Notes under the pieces: generated by a model | Databases searched by the model: none | What the model was told of the DNA's origin: nothing | The model's input: only the letters and a program-made list of their open reading frames with translations | Position numbers and translations under genes: made by a program | Assembly (NCBI GenBank): GCA_964591085.1 | Contig: CAZPXH010000009.1 | Coordinates: 1 to 64,000, forward strand | Direction: 5' to 3' | DNA length: 64,000 nucleotides | Source: CAZPXH01 sp964591085 | GTDB taxonomy: Bacteria; Spirochaetota; Spirochaetia; DSM-27196; CAZPXH01 | In this document: in pieces, positions 34,003 to 41,831 of the stretch | How positions within the stretch are numbered: the first letter of the stretch is position 1 | Layout of the letters: each line of letters starts with the position of its first letter

Positions 34003-36124
34003 GCGCACAACCCAATGGCACAAGCCGGAAGCTGACCCGGGGCTGGTCCGGCAGCTCGCCGAACGCTACGACATAGACCTGATTACCGCTTCGATTCTTG
34101 TCCGGCGCGGCCTCACGGAGCCCTCAGAGGTGCGATTCCTGCTGGATCGTGACATTCGGCTGACCTGGAATCCCTTTCGCTTGCCCGGCATGGAGGATGC
34201 CGTGGAGCGTACCCTTGCCGCAATCGCGGAAGGGGAGAAGATTCTGGTCTTTGGAGACCGGGACGCGGATGGGATCACGGCAACGAGCATCCTGGTGGAC
34301 AGCCTTCGGAGCCGTGGTGGTCCGGTGAGCTGGAAGGTACCGATGGGGGATGACAGCTACGGACTGACCATGGAGGCCGTGGAAGAGCACGCAGCGGCCG
34401 ACGGCACGCTTATCATCACCGTGGACTGCGGAATCTCAAACCGGAATGAGGTTGCCCGGGCCGCCGAACTTGGCGTGGATGTGGTTGTTCTGGACCACCA
34501 CAACCCGCCGGAAGTGCTCCCGGAAGCGGTGGCAATTGTAGATCCCAAACTCTCAGACTCCGCGTACCCCTTTACCGGAATCTGCGGCGTGACCATCGCG
34601 GCAAAGTTTGCCCTGGCACTCTCAATCGCTGGAAGCAGTTTCTACGGCCAGCCGGTGTGCCTGCTCAATGCCCGCCCCGGCAATGACTCAGTGATTGTGG
34701 AGGCGGTGCGCCTGCACAATCTGGTGCCGGTGGATCGGATCCGCGAGACTGTAGTGACGGGTGTGGTGCCCCTGGACCGCTCGCCGGTGGTCCGCTTTCT
34801 GGAAGGGCAGCAGATCCTGGTCTATGACGCCCAGGCCCAGACGCGGATGCTCTCGGAAGCGTTCGGCGGGGGCGTGGAGTTCGGGATGCTTGATCTTGCG
34901 CCGGAAGTCTGGAAGGTCTTCCCGGCGCTCCAGGGTCGGTCCCTCCTGCGGATGCGGACCGGGTCCCGACTCGCCCGCTTCGCCTCCGAGCCGCCAGGCG
35001 AGATAGACGTGCTTGAGACCCTCCTCTCGGCCTTTGCCAACGAGCAGCTTGCAGATGCATGGGCGGGTTTTGAGCGGAACCTGGATCTGGTTGCGCTGGG
35101 AAGCATTGCTGACATGATGCCGCTCACCAACGAGAACCGGGTCATGGTGGACCGCGGGCTGCGCGTGTGCAGTCAAACCAGTAGACCTGGTCTTGCCGCG
35201 CTCCTCGCCCGCCAGAACCTGTACGGGAACCGACTGAGTGCGCGGGACGTCGGCTGGTCCCTTACCCCCATGATCAACGCCACCGGACGTATGGGGAGGC
35301 CGGATATAGCGGTCCGACTGCTGCTCAGCGAGGACCCGGACGAGGCCCGCGAGCTCGCCGCTGAGGTTGACCAGTTGAACCGGGAACGCAAGCAGGCCGG
35401 CGAGCAGGCTTGGGACGATCTGTTGCCGAAGGCAGAGGCTGCAAGGGAGCGCACCGGTGGGAAGCTCATAGTTGTGCAGAGCAAGCGGATCCTCCGGGGC
35501 ATCACCGGAATCATCGCAGGAAGGCTCATGCGACGCTTTGGCATCCCCGCTATTGTCATTGCTGAGCTGGGGGACGTTGCGGTTGGTTCCGTGCGATCCG
35601 GCGAGCAACTCCACGTCACTGATTTCCTCGCGCGCTTCAGCGATTTGCTGACTACCTTTGGCGGTCACGAGTCCGCTGGCGGTTTCAGCCTTCCACTTGA
35701 CTCGCTTCCGGACCTTGCCGACGCCCTCTATGAGGCTGCCCTGTCCCTGGACACCGGGGAGGAGGAGCGGGAAGACTTGCGGATTGACGCAGAGCTTCCG
35801 CTGGATCACCTGACGCCGGACCTTCTGCAGGTCGTTGACCGCTTTGGACCCTACGGAATGGAGCATCCTCCCCTGCGCTTCCTTGCCCGTGGGCTTCGGA
35901 TTGAGCAGGTGGATTTCATGGGCAAACCCCGGGCAAAGCACGTCCGGCTGCTGCTTGCCGGAGGTCGCCACAAGTGGCCCGCGGTGTACTGGAACGCAGC
36001 TTCTCTCGCTGGCGATGTGCTGAAGGTTGGCGCTCGGGTAGATGCCGCGTTCGAGGTGACCCGGGACCGCTACAACAACCAGGAACGCACCCGTCTCATC
36101 ATCCATGACCTCCAGTCGGCCTGA
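33989..36124 (+). CDS. recJ: Single-stranded-DNA-specific exonuclease RecJ with inserted domain
   Basis: About 711 residues, versus 577 in E. coli. The DHH domain has FGDRDADGITATS (about 87-99; the usual DYDVDG is DRDADG here), VDCGISN and VLDHHNPPE (about 164-172); later NLDLVALGSIADMMPL, INATGRMG, and the DHHA1 block GGHESAGGFSL. About 130 extra residues (from 220 on) sit between the DHH motifs and DLVALGSIAD; they resemble a DnaQ-type exonuclease fold without its acidic residues. RecJ degrades ssDNA 5' to 3' in recombination and mismatch repair. GTG 33989 (AGGAG four bases upstream) is preferred to the longer in-frame start at 33938. Overlaps the phosphorylase stop by 14 bases. Confidence 0.92.
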   Translation: MALPERTTQWHKPEADPGLVRQLAERYDIDLITASILVRRGLTEPSEVRFLLDRDIRLTWNPFRLPGMEDAVERTLAAIAEGEKILVFGDRDADGITATSILVDSLRSRGGPVSWKVPMGDDSYGLTMEAVEEHAAADGTLIITVDCGISNRNEVARAAELGVDVVVLDHHNPPEVLPEAVAIVDPKLSDSAYPFTGICGVTIAAKFALALSIAGSSFYGQPVCLLNARPGNDSVIVEAVRLHNLVPVDRIRETVVTGVVPLDRSPVVRFLEGQQILVYDAQAQTRMLSEAFGGGVEFGMLDLAPEVWKVFPALQGRSLLRMRTGSRLARFASEPPGEIDVLETLLSAFANEQLADAWAGFERNLDLVALGSIADMMPLTNENRVMVDRGLRVCSQTSRPGLAALLARQNLYGNRLSARDVGWSLTPMINATGRMGRPDIAVRLLLSEDPDEARELAAEVDQLNRERKQAGEQAWDDLLPKAEAARERTGGKLIVVQSKRILRGITGIIAGRLMRRFGIPAIVIAELGDVAVGSVRSGEQLHVTDFLARFSDLLTTFGGHESAGGFSLPLDSLPDLADALYEAALSLDTGEEEREDLRIDAELPLDHLTPDLLQVVDRFGPYGMEHPPLRFLARGLRIEQVDFMGKPRAKHVRLLLAGGRHKWPAVYWNAASLAGDVLKVGARVDAAFEVTRDRYNNQERTRLIIHDLQSA

Positions 36125-37160
36125 GTATCGCGGTCCCCGGCTGCTCACCGCCCCACCGGATGGATCCCGCAGAGGCAAGGAAGTACTCCCGCTGGTATTT
36201 TGGCTTCCCCTGCTCCTTGCCCTTATGCCGGTCCAGGCCGTTGCCCTGCGCGTGCTCATACCCGGCTCCGTCCGTCCGGCCGAGGCGGTGGCCATCAGCA
36301 TCCTTGACGGTGGCGTATCCGGAGAGGCGTGGCTCCGGCCCGCAACCGGGGACCCGGTCAGCCGAGCTAGATTCTTTTCCGGCTCGCCGGCGACTGCGCC
36401 GCGCACGTCCGGCTCTGGCTGGTCCGCGGTCCTCCTCGCGGTTCCCCGGGGGTATGTGGGAGACCGGATTCTGCTGGAGCTGGCAATCCACATCCCCGGC
36501 ACCGGCTTCCGCCGAATCACCCGCGAGCTTAAGGTGGACCCCCGCGAGTTTGCGCATCAGACGATTCGGCTTTCCTCCCGGCTGGTAGGAGTGAGGGAAG
36601 ATGATGCTGAGCGCCGCTATCAGGAGGCAGTGGAGCTCCAGGGCATCCTCAACTCTGCCAATCCCCGGGCTGTCCACGCGAGCCTCCCGTTCCGCATGCC
36701 CATAACAAACGTGCGGATCACCGGCGATTTCGGGGTAGGCCGAACTTACCTGTACAGTGACGGCCGACGCTCCCAGACTGTGCACAACGGTGTAGACCTC
36801 GGTGGGCCTCCGGGGAGCCCCATTCTCTCGCCCGGCGCCGGCAGGGTTGTCTACACCGGCTTCCGCCAGGTCACCGGTCTTACGGTGGTGATTGAGCACC
36901 TCCCCGGGATCTTCAGCGTGATGATGCACCTGGACAGTATTGCGGTACGCTCCGGTCAGCTGCTCTCCCGAGGGCAGGTCATCGGCGGCCTTGGGGCAAG
37001 CGGCCTGGCCACGGGTCCGCACCTGCACTGGGAGGTGCGCGTTTCCGGCGTGCCGGTGCATCCGCTGCTGCTCACCGGTCAAAGTGGACTTCGGCTTGGA
37101 CCGGGAGCCTTGACAGCCGCCTCGGCACCTACCATATTGGCGATCCGAATTACTGAATGA
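36105..37160 (+). CDS. M23 (LytM-type) metallopeptidase domain protein
   Basis: 351 residues. One N-terminal hydrophobic segment at about 28-48 (LPLVFWLPLLLALMPVQAVA) acts as signal peptide or anchor. A periplasmic beta-rich middle part follows, then the LytM domain with HNGVDLGGPPGSPI (zinc H-x3-D) and GPHLHWEVR (H-x-H). The zinc ligands look complete, so it could be an active peptidoglycan endopeptidase rather than a regulatory LytM factor. It overlaps the recJ end by 20 bases and is followed by rpsU 12 bases later. Confidence 0.85.
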   Translation: MTSSRPEYRGPRLLTAPPDGSRRGKEVLPLVFWLPLLLALMPVQAVALRVLIPGSVRPAEAVAISILDGGVSGEAWLRPATGDPVSRARFFSGSPATAPRTSGSGWSAVLLAVPRGYVGDRILLELAIHIPGTGFRRITRELKVDPREFAHQTIRLSSRLVGVREDDAERRYQEAVELQGILNSANPRAVHASLPFRMPITNVRITGDFGVGRTYLYSDGRRSQTVHNGVDLGGPPGSPILSPGAGRVVYTGFRQVTGLTVVIEHLPGIFSVMMHLDSIAVRSGQLLSRGQVIGGLGASGLATGPHLHWEVRVSGVPVHPLLLTGQSGLRLGPGALTAASAPTILAIRITE

Positions 37161-37172
37161 GAGGGTAGTGGC

Positions 37173-37382
37173 ATCGCTCACATCAAGGTTGACGACCAGG
37201 AAAACCTGGAGAAGGCCATCAAGCGCTTCAAACGCATGGTGGAAAAAGAAGGAATTATCCGCGAGTGGAAGAAGCGCGAGTATTACGAGAAGCCTTCCAC
37301 CATCAAGAATCGCAAGAAGAAGGCCCTGGAGCGAAAGCTCGCCAAAAAGGCCCGCAAGTCCGCTCAGGCTCGCAGCTACTGA
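37173..37382 (+). CDS. rpsU: 30S ribosomal protein S21, apparent ATC start codon
   Basis: 69 residues read from ATC 37173: (M)AHIKVDDQENLEKAIKRF, then RMVEKEGIIREWKKREYYEKPS and a basic Lys/Arg/Ala tail, ending TGA 37380-37382. This is a clear S21, a small-subunit protein near the 3' end of 16S rRNA. The protein start is fixed by the family (MAxIKV), yet the codon there is ATC. In the same frame, only GAG GGT AGT GGC separates it from a stop (TGA 37158-37160), so no ATG, GTG, TTG or CTG is available. A GAGAGGG tract ends seven bases before the ATC. A G-to-C consensus error is the alternative explanation. Confidence 0.88.
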   Translation: MAHIKVDDQENLEKAIKRFKRMVEKEGIIREWKKREYYEKPSTIKNRKKKALERKLAKKARKSAQARSY

Positions 37383-37413
37383 TTCGGGGATCCCGGCGGC
37401 CGCGCGGATCCTG

Positions 37414-38019
37414 GTGATGCTGGCTGCCGTCTCCCTTCTTCTTTCCTGTGCCGGAGAACCCCCGGCCCTGTACTCCGCACAAATCAGCCATCTTGCCCTG
37501 GTGAGCCCGGAAAACGGCGCCATCACATTCTCAATTCTGGCCGCGCTCGGCGTTGACGATCCTGATGGCCTCGGTGACCTGGTGGAGGTCTACGTAATCA
37601 ACGATGGAGCGCGCCTGCATTGGTCTCTGGAACCCGGCACCTGGAGGGAGACCGAGCTCCCCGGTGGACCTGGCATTGTGCTTCCTCCCCTCGCCCTTCC
37701 GGAGGCAGGACCGGCACCTGCAGGACGCTACAGAATCCTGGTTATCGATGCCGGGGGCAGGAGCGCGGAGCAGGAGGTCACTCTCCGCCGCTTACGGGAG
37801 CCCGTGGCCCTGCCCGATGCCCTGATTGACCTGAGGCCCGCTGAACTCCGCACGGACAACCTGCCTTCTTCTCAGCTGCTGCTGCACAGTGACGGCGGAC
37901 GCACAGTGAATGCTGTTGCTTCCGAGAGTCTTTCCGGAGCGGAGATCAGTCTTCTGTTTCCGGACCCCGATCGTGACCTGGTCGTTCAGTGGGGTCCCCT
38001 AAGGCTTCCCGCCGATTAA
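37414..38019 (+). CDS. Putative lipoprotein of unknown function
   Basis: About 201 residues from GTG 37414 (ATG 37417 is next). Hydrophobic LAAVSLLLSC is a good lipobox, with Cys near residue 12, followed by about 190 residues of beta-rich, Pro/Gly-containing sequence (VEVYVINDGARLHWSLEPG, GRYRILVIDAGGRSAEQEVTL) suggesting an immunoglobulin-like or fibronectin-like fold. The n-region at the chosen start is unusually short; residues encoded just upstream (PAAARIL) would supply a charge but have no ordinary start codon. It begins about 30 bases after rpsU and overlaps the convergent ParB-like gene by 74 bases. Confidence 0.6.
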   Translation: MMLAAVSLLLSCAGEPPALYSAQISHLALVSPENGAITFSILAALGVDDPDGLGDLVEVYVINDGARLHWSLEPGTWRETELPGGPGIVLPPLALPEAGPAPAGRYRILVIDAGGRSAEQEVTLRRLREPVALPDALIDLRPAELRTDNLPSSQLLLHSDGGRTVNAVASESLSGAEISLLFPDPDRDLVVQWGPLRLPAD

Positions 38020-38929
38020 GAGCCGCGCGACCGGTAATCCATCGCCAAAATGCCCGGAGTCTGTCGCGCACCGTGTAGCCGAATTGCAGCGCAAAGTCAT
38101 CGGCGGCGGCGCCAATGCTGTACTCCTCACCATAGCGCTGCTTCAGGTAATGCCAGTGCCGGACAAGCCAGACGTAGAGATCGCTCTCAGTGCGCCCGGG
38201 GAAGTGCTGCAGCATGCCGTTGTCCCGGATTGCCTGGGCGATCGGCAGGTACACATTCTCATACCAGCTCCGCAGGCTCTCGGCGTCTGATATGTCCCGC
38301 TCCTCTTCCTTCCCCAGAAAGAAGCGATGTCCTTCAACGTGTCGCAGGATCTCGTCGTAGCGGCCCGGAGCGCTGAACTCAATCTGGGCATCACCGAGAA
38401 TCTCGGGCAATCGGGTCTCCCGGTAGAAGCGATCCTTCTCATAATTGAGAACCTGCTGCAGCAGACTGTCCCGGGTGAGTTCGGTGTCCAGCGTGAGTTC
38501 GCTCTCCAGGGACACCACCTCGGCGTCAATGTCCTGCACGCCTTGCAGCCTTGCTACCGAGACCCGGTGATTGCCATCTCGGACAAAGTACACGCCACCA
38601 ATCTCGTAGAGCTTGATTGGCGGGAGAGTGATGTTTGTCAGGTGTGCTTTGTCTACTCGGGTCCACCGGCTGCGCAGATGCTCTCGGCGGGGGAGGAACT
38701 CGCGGGTGAAGTCGTTGTAGCGGCCCTCACTGCCCACAATCAGCCGAATCGGAACGGTGCGGAGGCCCCGGTAGGACTCGCTCCGCGGCCTGACAACGTC
38801 CTTGACTTCCTGGAAGGACAGCATCTCCGAGTGCTGCGGACGCACTGCACCCAGGAATTGCCGCATTCGGGCCTGGGACCGCGCCTTGTTGAAGTCCTCT
38901 CGCGCGGTGATGTCACTCAGGTCTGACAC
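37946..38929 (-). CDS. ParB/Srx-like (DUF4032-resembling) protein
   Basis: 327 residues, no signal peptide. Residues about 35-140 include LPPIKLYEIGGVYFVRDGNHRVSVARLQGVQDIDAEVV, matching by pattern a ParB/sulfiredoxin-like nucleotide-binding fold also seen in actinobacterial DUF4032 proteins, where FVRDGHHRVSVA is typical. Two thirds of the protein is an extra helical region with WHYLKQRYGEEY. No HTH DNA-binding motif was recognised, so it is not a chromosome-partition ParB. The 5' end overlaps the phosphoesterase gene by 17 bases, making a three-gene operon with it and a TPR protein. Confidence 0.65.
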   Translation of the reverse strand: MSDLSDITAREDFNKARSQARMRQFLGAVRPQHSEMLSFQEVKDVVRPRSESYRGLRTVPIRLIVGSEGRYNDFTREFLPRREHLRSRWTRVDKAHLTNITLPPIKLYEIGGVYFVRDGNHRVSVARLQGVQDIDAEVVSLESELTLDTELTRDSLLQQVLNYEKDRFYRETRLPEILGDAQIEFSAPGRYDEILRHVEGHRFFLGKEEERDISDAESLRSWYENVYLPIAQAIRDNGMLQHFPGRTESDLYVWLVRHWHYLKQRYGEEYSIGAAADDFALQFGYTVRDRLRAFWRWITGRAALNRREALGDPTERPGHDRGPETED

Positions 38930-39608
38930 GTGCCCCCTCCGGTTCCGGCAGTTCCAGGACCACGTGATCGTACGCGTTCACGATCCTGGTGTCAGCGTAG
39001 GTCCGGCTGCGTTGCGCGTTCAAGTCATACAGATGCACGTGTCCGTGGATCATATAGCGCGGCTGGAAGACTCTCAGGAACCAGAGGAAGGCCGTGAACC
39101 CCGTGTGCGGCGCATCCGGACGATCCCCGATCCCGAATGGCGGGGAGTGTGTCAGCAGAATGTCCACGGGATGCCTGCCCAACAGCCGGAGCAAGAGCAG
39201 CCGGGGCACGTGTCTCAGCACCTTCCACCACATCTGGGCCTGGGTCCACTGGTTCTCGCCACGGTTGTATCGGTGACTCCCGCCGAAGCCCAGGATCCGC
39301 AGTCCGCACACCCGTTCCAGCCGATCGCCTACGTAGGTGCTGCCCCATGTCGTCGGGATTCGCCCGAGCTGCTCGGCATCCACGATTAGGGTTCTTCGCC
39401 GTCCACGCCGGAAGAAGTCCAGCTCCTCGGTGTTGTGGTTTCCAAACACAAATACCACCGGCCGGTTGAGGCTGCCGGAGAGAAAGCCCAGATAGTCCAT
39501 CGGAAGATCGCCCGCGGCAATGACGAGGTCCACATCCCCAAAGCGTTCCTTCACGCTGGAGCTGTACACCAGCGGGTCAACGTGGTCTGCAACGCAGAGA
39601 ATGCGCAT
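38913..39608 (-). CDS. Metallophosphoesterase (calcineurin-like)
   Basis: 231 residues. The metallophosphoesterase motifs are ADHVDP (usual DxH region, with the first Asp in the block CVADHVDPLV), VIAAGDLP, VFGNHN, LLTHSPPFGIGD and IHGHVH. All five metal-binding blocks are present, so an active enzyme is expected; the substrate could be a phosphodiester, a nucleotide or a phosphoprotein. No signal sequence. It follows the TPR gene by six bases and overlaps the ParB-like gene. The family is too broad to name a role. Confidence 0.85.
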   Translation of the reverse strand: MRILCVADHVDPLVYSSSVKERFGDVDLVIAAGDLPMDYLGFLSGSLNRPVVFVFGNHNTEELDFFRRGRRRTLIVDAEQLGRIPTTWGSTYVGDRLERVCGLRILGFGGSHRYNRGENQWTQAQMWWKVLRHVPRLLLLRLLGRHPVDILLTHSPPFGIGDRPDAPHTGFTAFLWFLRVFQPRYMIHGHVHLYDLNAQRSRTYADTRIVNAYDHVVLELPEPEGARVRPE

Positions 39609-39614
39609 CCGCGT

Positions 39615-40964
39615 CTATGCGTCAGCCTTGGCGAGGAGCTCCTGGAGTGTCTCCCTGGCAACCAGATCAATGGGCCGGGTCTGCGCAAACTCAACGGCCC
39701 GGCGGCTGAAGGTGGAGCTGGTGACCACCACGCCCCGCCCGATGTTCTGCTGCCGCATTTCCTCGTGGATCTTCCTCACCACAGACTCCTCAATCGGGTC
39801 AGTGGCGCGCAGAAAGATCAGAAGACGAGGCATCTGCCGAACGTTTCGCCATTTGGACTGGGGTTCCTGGGCGATGATCCTGCCGGTGTCACGGTTGACC
39901 TCCGCGTCCCGGATGGAAAGCCCCATTGCCTGGGCAATTGCCTGGCACATGCCGAGAAACTCGTCCGTCCCAGTGGTTAGGTAATCCTTGATCCTGTCGT
40001 CCTGCCGCAGCTCCTGGTATTGACTCAGCTTCTCCGCAACGTCCCGAAAGTTGGCTTGGACACTGTAGATCTGCTCCCACAGGTCAGTCGCCGGCTCAAT
40101 CTTTCGCCCGCGCTCGTACAGAGCAGCGAGCGCATACTTGGCGTACAGCGTTTCCTTGGAGTTGGGATCGCTGGTGAGGGACACGGCGCGCTCAAGGTCA
40201 GTCTCCGCCTTGTCGGTGGCCCCGTACTTCACCTCTGCAAGGCCCTTGTCTATCAGCGCCTTCACCTTGTACTCGGGATCCCGCGTTGCCTTGTCAAAGC
40301 TCGCAGCAGCAGCAGGAAACTCGCCGCTGTCCTTCTGCAACTTGCCCAGATAGTAGTTGGCGGCGTGCAGGTCCGGACTGATCCGAAGCGCCATTTGCAG
40401 CTGCTCCCGCGCCTCGTCAGTTTGCTTGGCACGGTAGCACAGCATGCCGAGGCGGAATCGGGCATTTGCGTGGCGAGGATTGATCTCAATTGCCTTGCGA
40501 AAGTGGCTCAGGGCCTGCGCACCTTTGTTGCGGTCAGCCATCAGGTTCCCGATCAGGTAGTGCGTCTCCGCATTGCCCGGGTTCAGCTTCTGCAGTAGCA
40601 GCAGTTCCTTCAGGGCCTCTTCCGGCTGCTTGAACTGCAAGAAAAGCTCCGCCATCTCCTTGCGGAACACGCTTTCGTCAATCGCACCATCAAATACGCC
40701 GATTTCATTAATGGTACGCATCTCGTGAAGGCTGAGCTCGGGCTTGTTATCCTTCAGGTATGCCCTCGCGAGCGCGTATCGCGCAGCGATGTTGCGACTG
40801 TCCTTTGCAAGGATGGACTTTGCCGCCCGGATGGCCTGCGGCAGCTTGCCGGAGCGGATCATGTCGTTGATGCTGGCAAGGCGCCGGGGCGCAACAATAG
40901 CGCGGAGCACAAAAAAGGCCGCAACGAGGACAACCGCACCAAGGATGATGACTGCAACGAGCAT
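39615..40964 (-). CDS. Membrane-anchored TPR protein with Mrr-like restriction-endonuclease-fold C-terminus
   Basis: 449 residues. An N-terminal membrane helix (about 3-24) is followed by a long array of TPR-like repeats (for example LPQAIRAAKSILAKDSRNIAA, PEEALKELLLLQKLNPGNAE, AQALSHFRKAIEINPRHAN). The last 70 residues read MPRLLIFLRATDPIEESVVRKIHEEM then GRGVVVTSSTFSRRAVEFAQTRPIDLVARETLQELL, matching the end of the Mrr_cat fold. The catalytic E-x-K strand is not visible, so nuclease activity is doubtful. It starts at ATG 40964, which overlaps the divergent TPR gene start. Likely an inner-membrane scaffold facing the cytoplasm. Confidence 0.75.
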   Translation of the reverse strand: MLVAVIILGAVVLVAAFFVLRAIVAPRRLASINDMIRSGKLPQAIRAAKSILAKDSRNIAARYALARAYLKDNKPELSLHEMRTINEIGVFDGAIDESVFRKEMAELFLQFKQPEEALKELLLLQKLNPGNAETHYLIGNLMADRNKGAQALSHFRKAIEINPRHANARFRLGMLCYRAKQTDEAREQLQMALRISPDLHAANYYLGKLQKDSGEFPAAAASFDKATRDPEYKVKALIDKGLAEVKYGATDKAETDLERAVSLTSDPNSKETLYAKYALAALYERGRKIEPATDLWEQIYSVQANFRDVAEKLSQYQELRQDDRIKDYLTTGTDEFLGMCQAIAQAMGLSIRDAEVNRDTGRIIAQEPQSKWRNVRQMPRLLIFLRATDPIEESVVRKIHEEMRQQNIGRGVVVTSSTFSRRAVEFAQTRPIDLVARETLQELLAKADA

Positions 40965-41760
40965 GGAAAACTTTTGGAAGGCTAAACACTCAGGGTCCCT
41001 GCGTCAATTTGCGCTGATTCCGGCGATTGCTGCGGCCCTGCTGCTCCTCGGCAGCCTGGGCCTGAGCGCTCAGTCCCTGTTTGAGCGGGGTCAGCAGGCC
41101 TTCCTGGCCAATGACCTGGAAGAAGCCCTGCCGCTTCTGGAAGCGGCCCGGAACACCGATCCATCCCGGGCGGAGACCTACGCGTATCTCGCGGTGGGTT
41201 ACACGGCACTCGGTCGGGGTGCAGAGGCGGAACGGGTTCTGCAGGCAGGAGTCACTGCAGTCGGCGCACGGTCTGCCGAGCCTGCGTTCAACCTGGGTGT
41301 GATCCTGCAGACCCAGGGGCGCCAAGCAGAGGCCGCAAGCGCCTACAGTCAGGCCATCACCCTGCGGCCGGACTACGCTGCCGCCTATCTCAACCGCGCC
41401 AACGCCAACCTGGAGGCCGGTGAGCTGCTTGCAGCTGCAGATGACTACAGCGTGTATCTTTCGCTCGAACCGGGCTCACCGCAGGCACCAACCATCCGCG
41501 AGCTGATATCCTTGCTCCGTGGCGATGTGGCAGCAGCCGAGGAGGCCGCGCGCGCCCGGGCGGAAGCCGAAGCCCGCGATGCTGAGCGACTGGCCGAACT
41601 GGAGCGACAGCGGGAGGCTGAGGCTGCCGCGCGACGGGAGGCCCTGCTGTCCAACGTGCTGAACTCTCTGAGTACCGCTGCCTCGGACGAGGCCAACAAC
41701 ATCGGCGCGGGGAGTGCCGGTGCGCAGGATGAAGACGAGGTGATTGGCCGTGCCGACTAG
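40963..41760 (+). CDS. Exported TPR protein
   Basis: About 265 residues from ATG 40963. A signal-like segment RQFALIPAIAAALLLLGSLGLSAQS is followed by three to four TPR units (SLFERGQQAFLANDLEEALPLLEAARNTDPSRAE and following), then an Ala/Glu/Arg-rich coiled coil (residues about 175-225) and an acidic tail. Expected location periplasm, role as protein-interaction scaffold. ATG 40963 overlaps the start codon of the divergent TPR gene; CTG 40999 (codons for LRQFALIPA) would give a cleaner signal peptide but is not a usual start. The next TPR gene follows 71 bases later. Confidence 0.7.
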   Translation: MENFWKAKHSGSLRQFALIPAIAAALLLLGSLGLSAQSLFERGQQAFLANDLEEALPLLEAARNTDPSRAETYAYLAVGYTALGRGAEAERVLQAGVTAVGARSAEPAFNLGVILQTQGRQAEAASAYSQAITLRPDYAAAYLNRANANLEAGELLAAADDYSVYLSLEPGSPQAPTIRELISLLRGDVAAAEEAARARAEAEARDAERLAELERQREAEAAARREALLSNVLNSLSTAASDEANNIGAGSAGAQDEDEVIGRAD

Positions 41761-41831
41761 CCTCGGCTCTGTTATCACCAGGCGCCCGCCGGCTGGCCGG
41801 AAGCGCGAAAACCCGGGGGAGGGGAACACAC

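Noticed and set aside
34688..36520. A 610-residue minus-strand open frame opposite recJ and the M23 peptidase gene
   Set aside because: It is antisense to conserved DHH and DHHA1 motifs and has low-complexity composition typical of high-GC shadow frames.
37168..37413. A GTG-started plus frame that would join rpsU DNA to the following lipoprotein
   Set aside because: This reading is out of phase with the clear S21 protein; only the part from about 37414 onward is supported.
36099..37526. A 475-residue minus-strand open frame across the M23 gene and rpsU
   Set aside because: It is antisense to the M23 zinc motifs and to rpsU.
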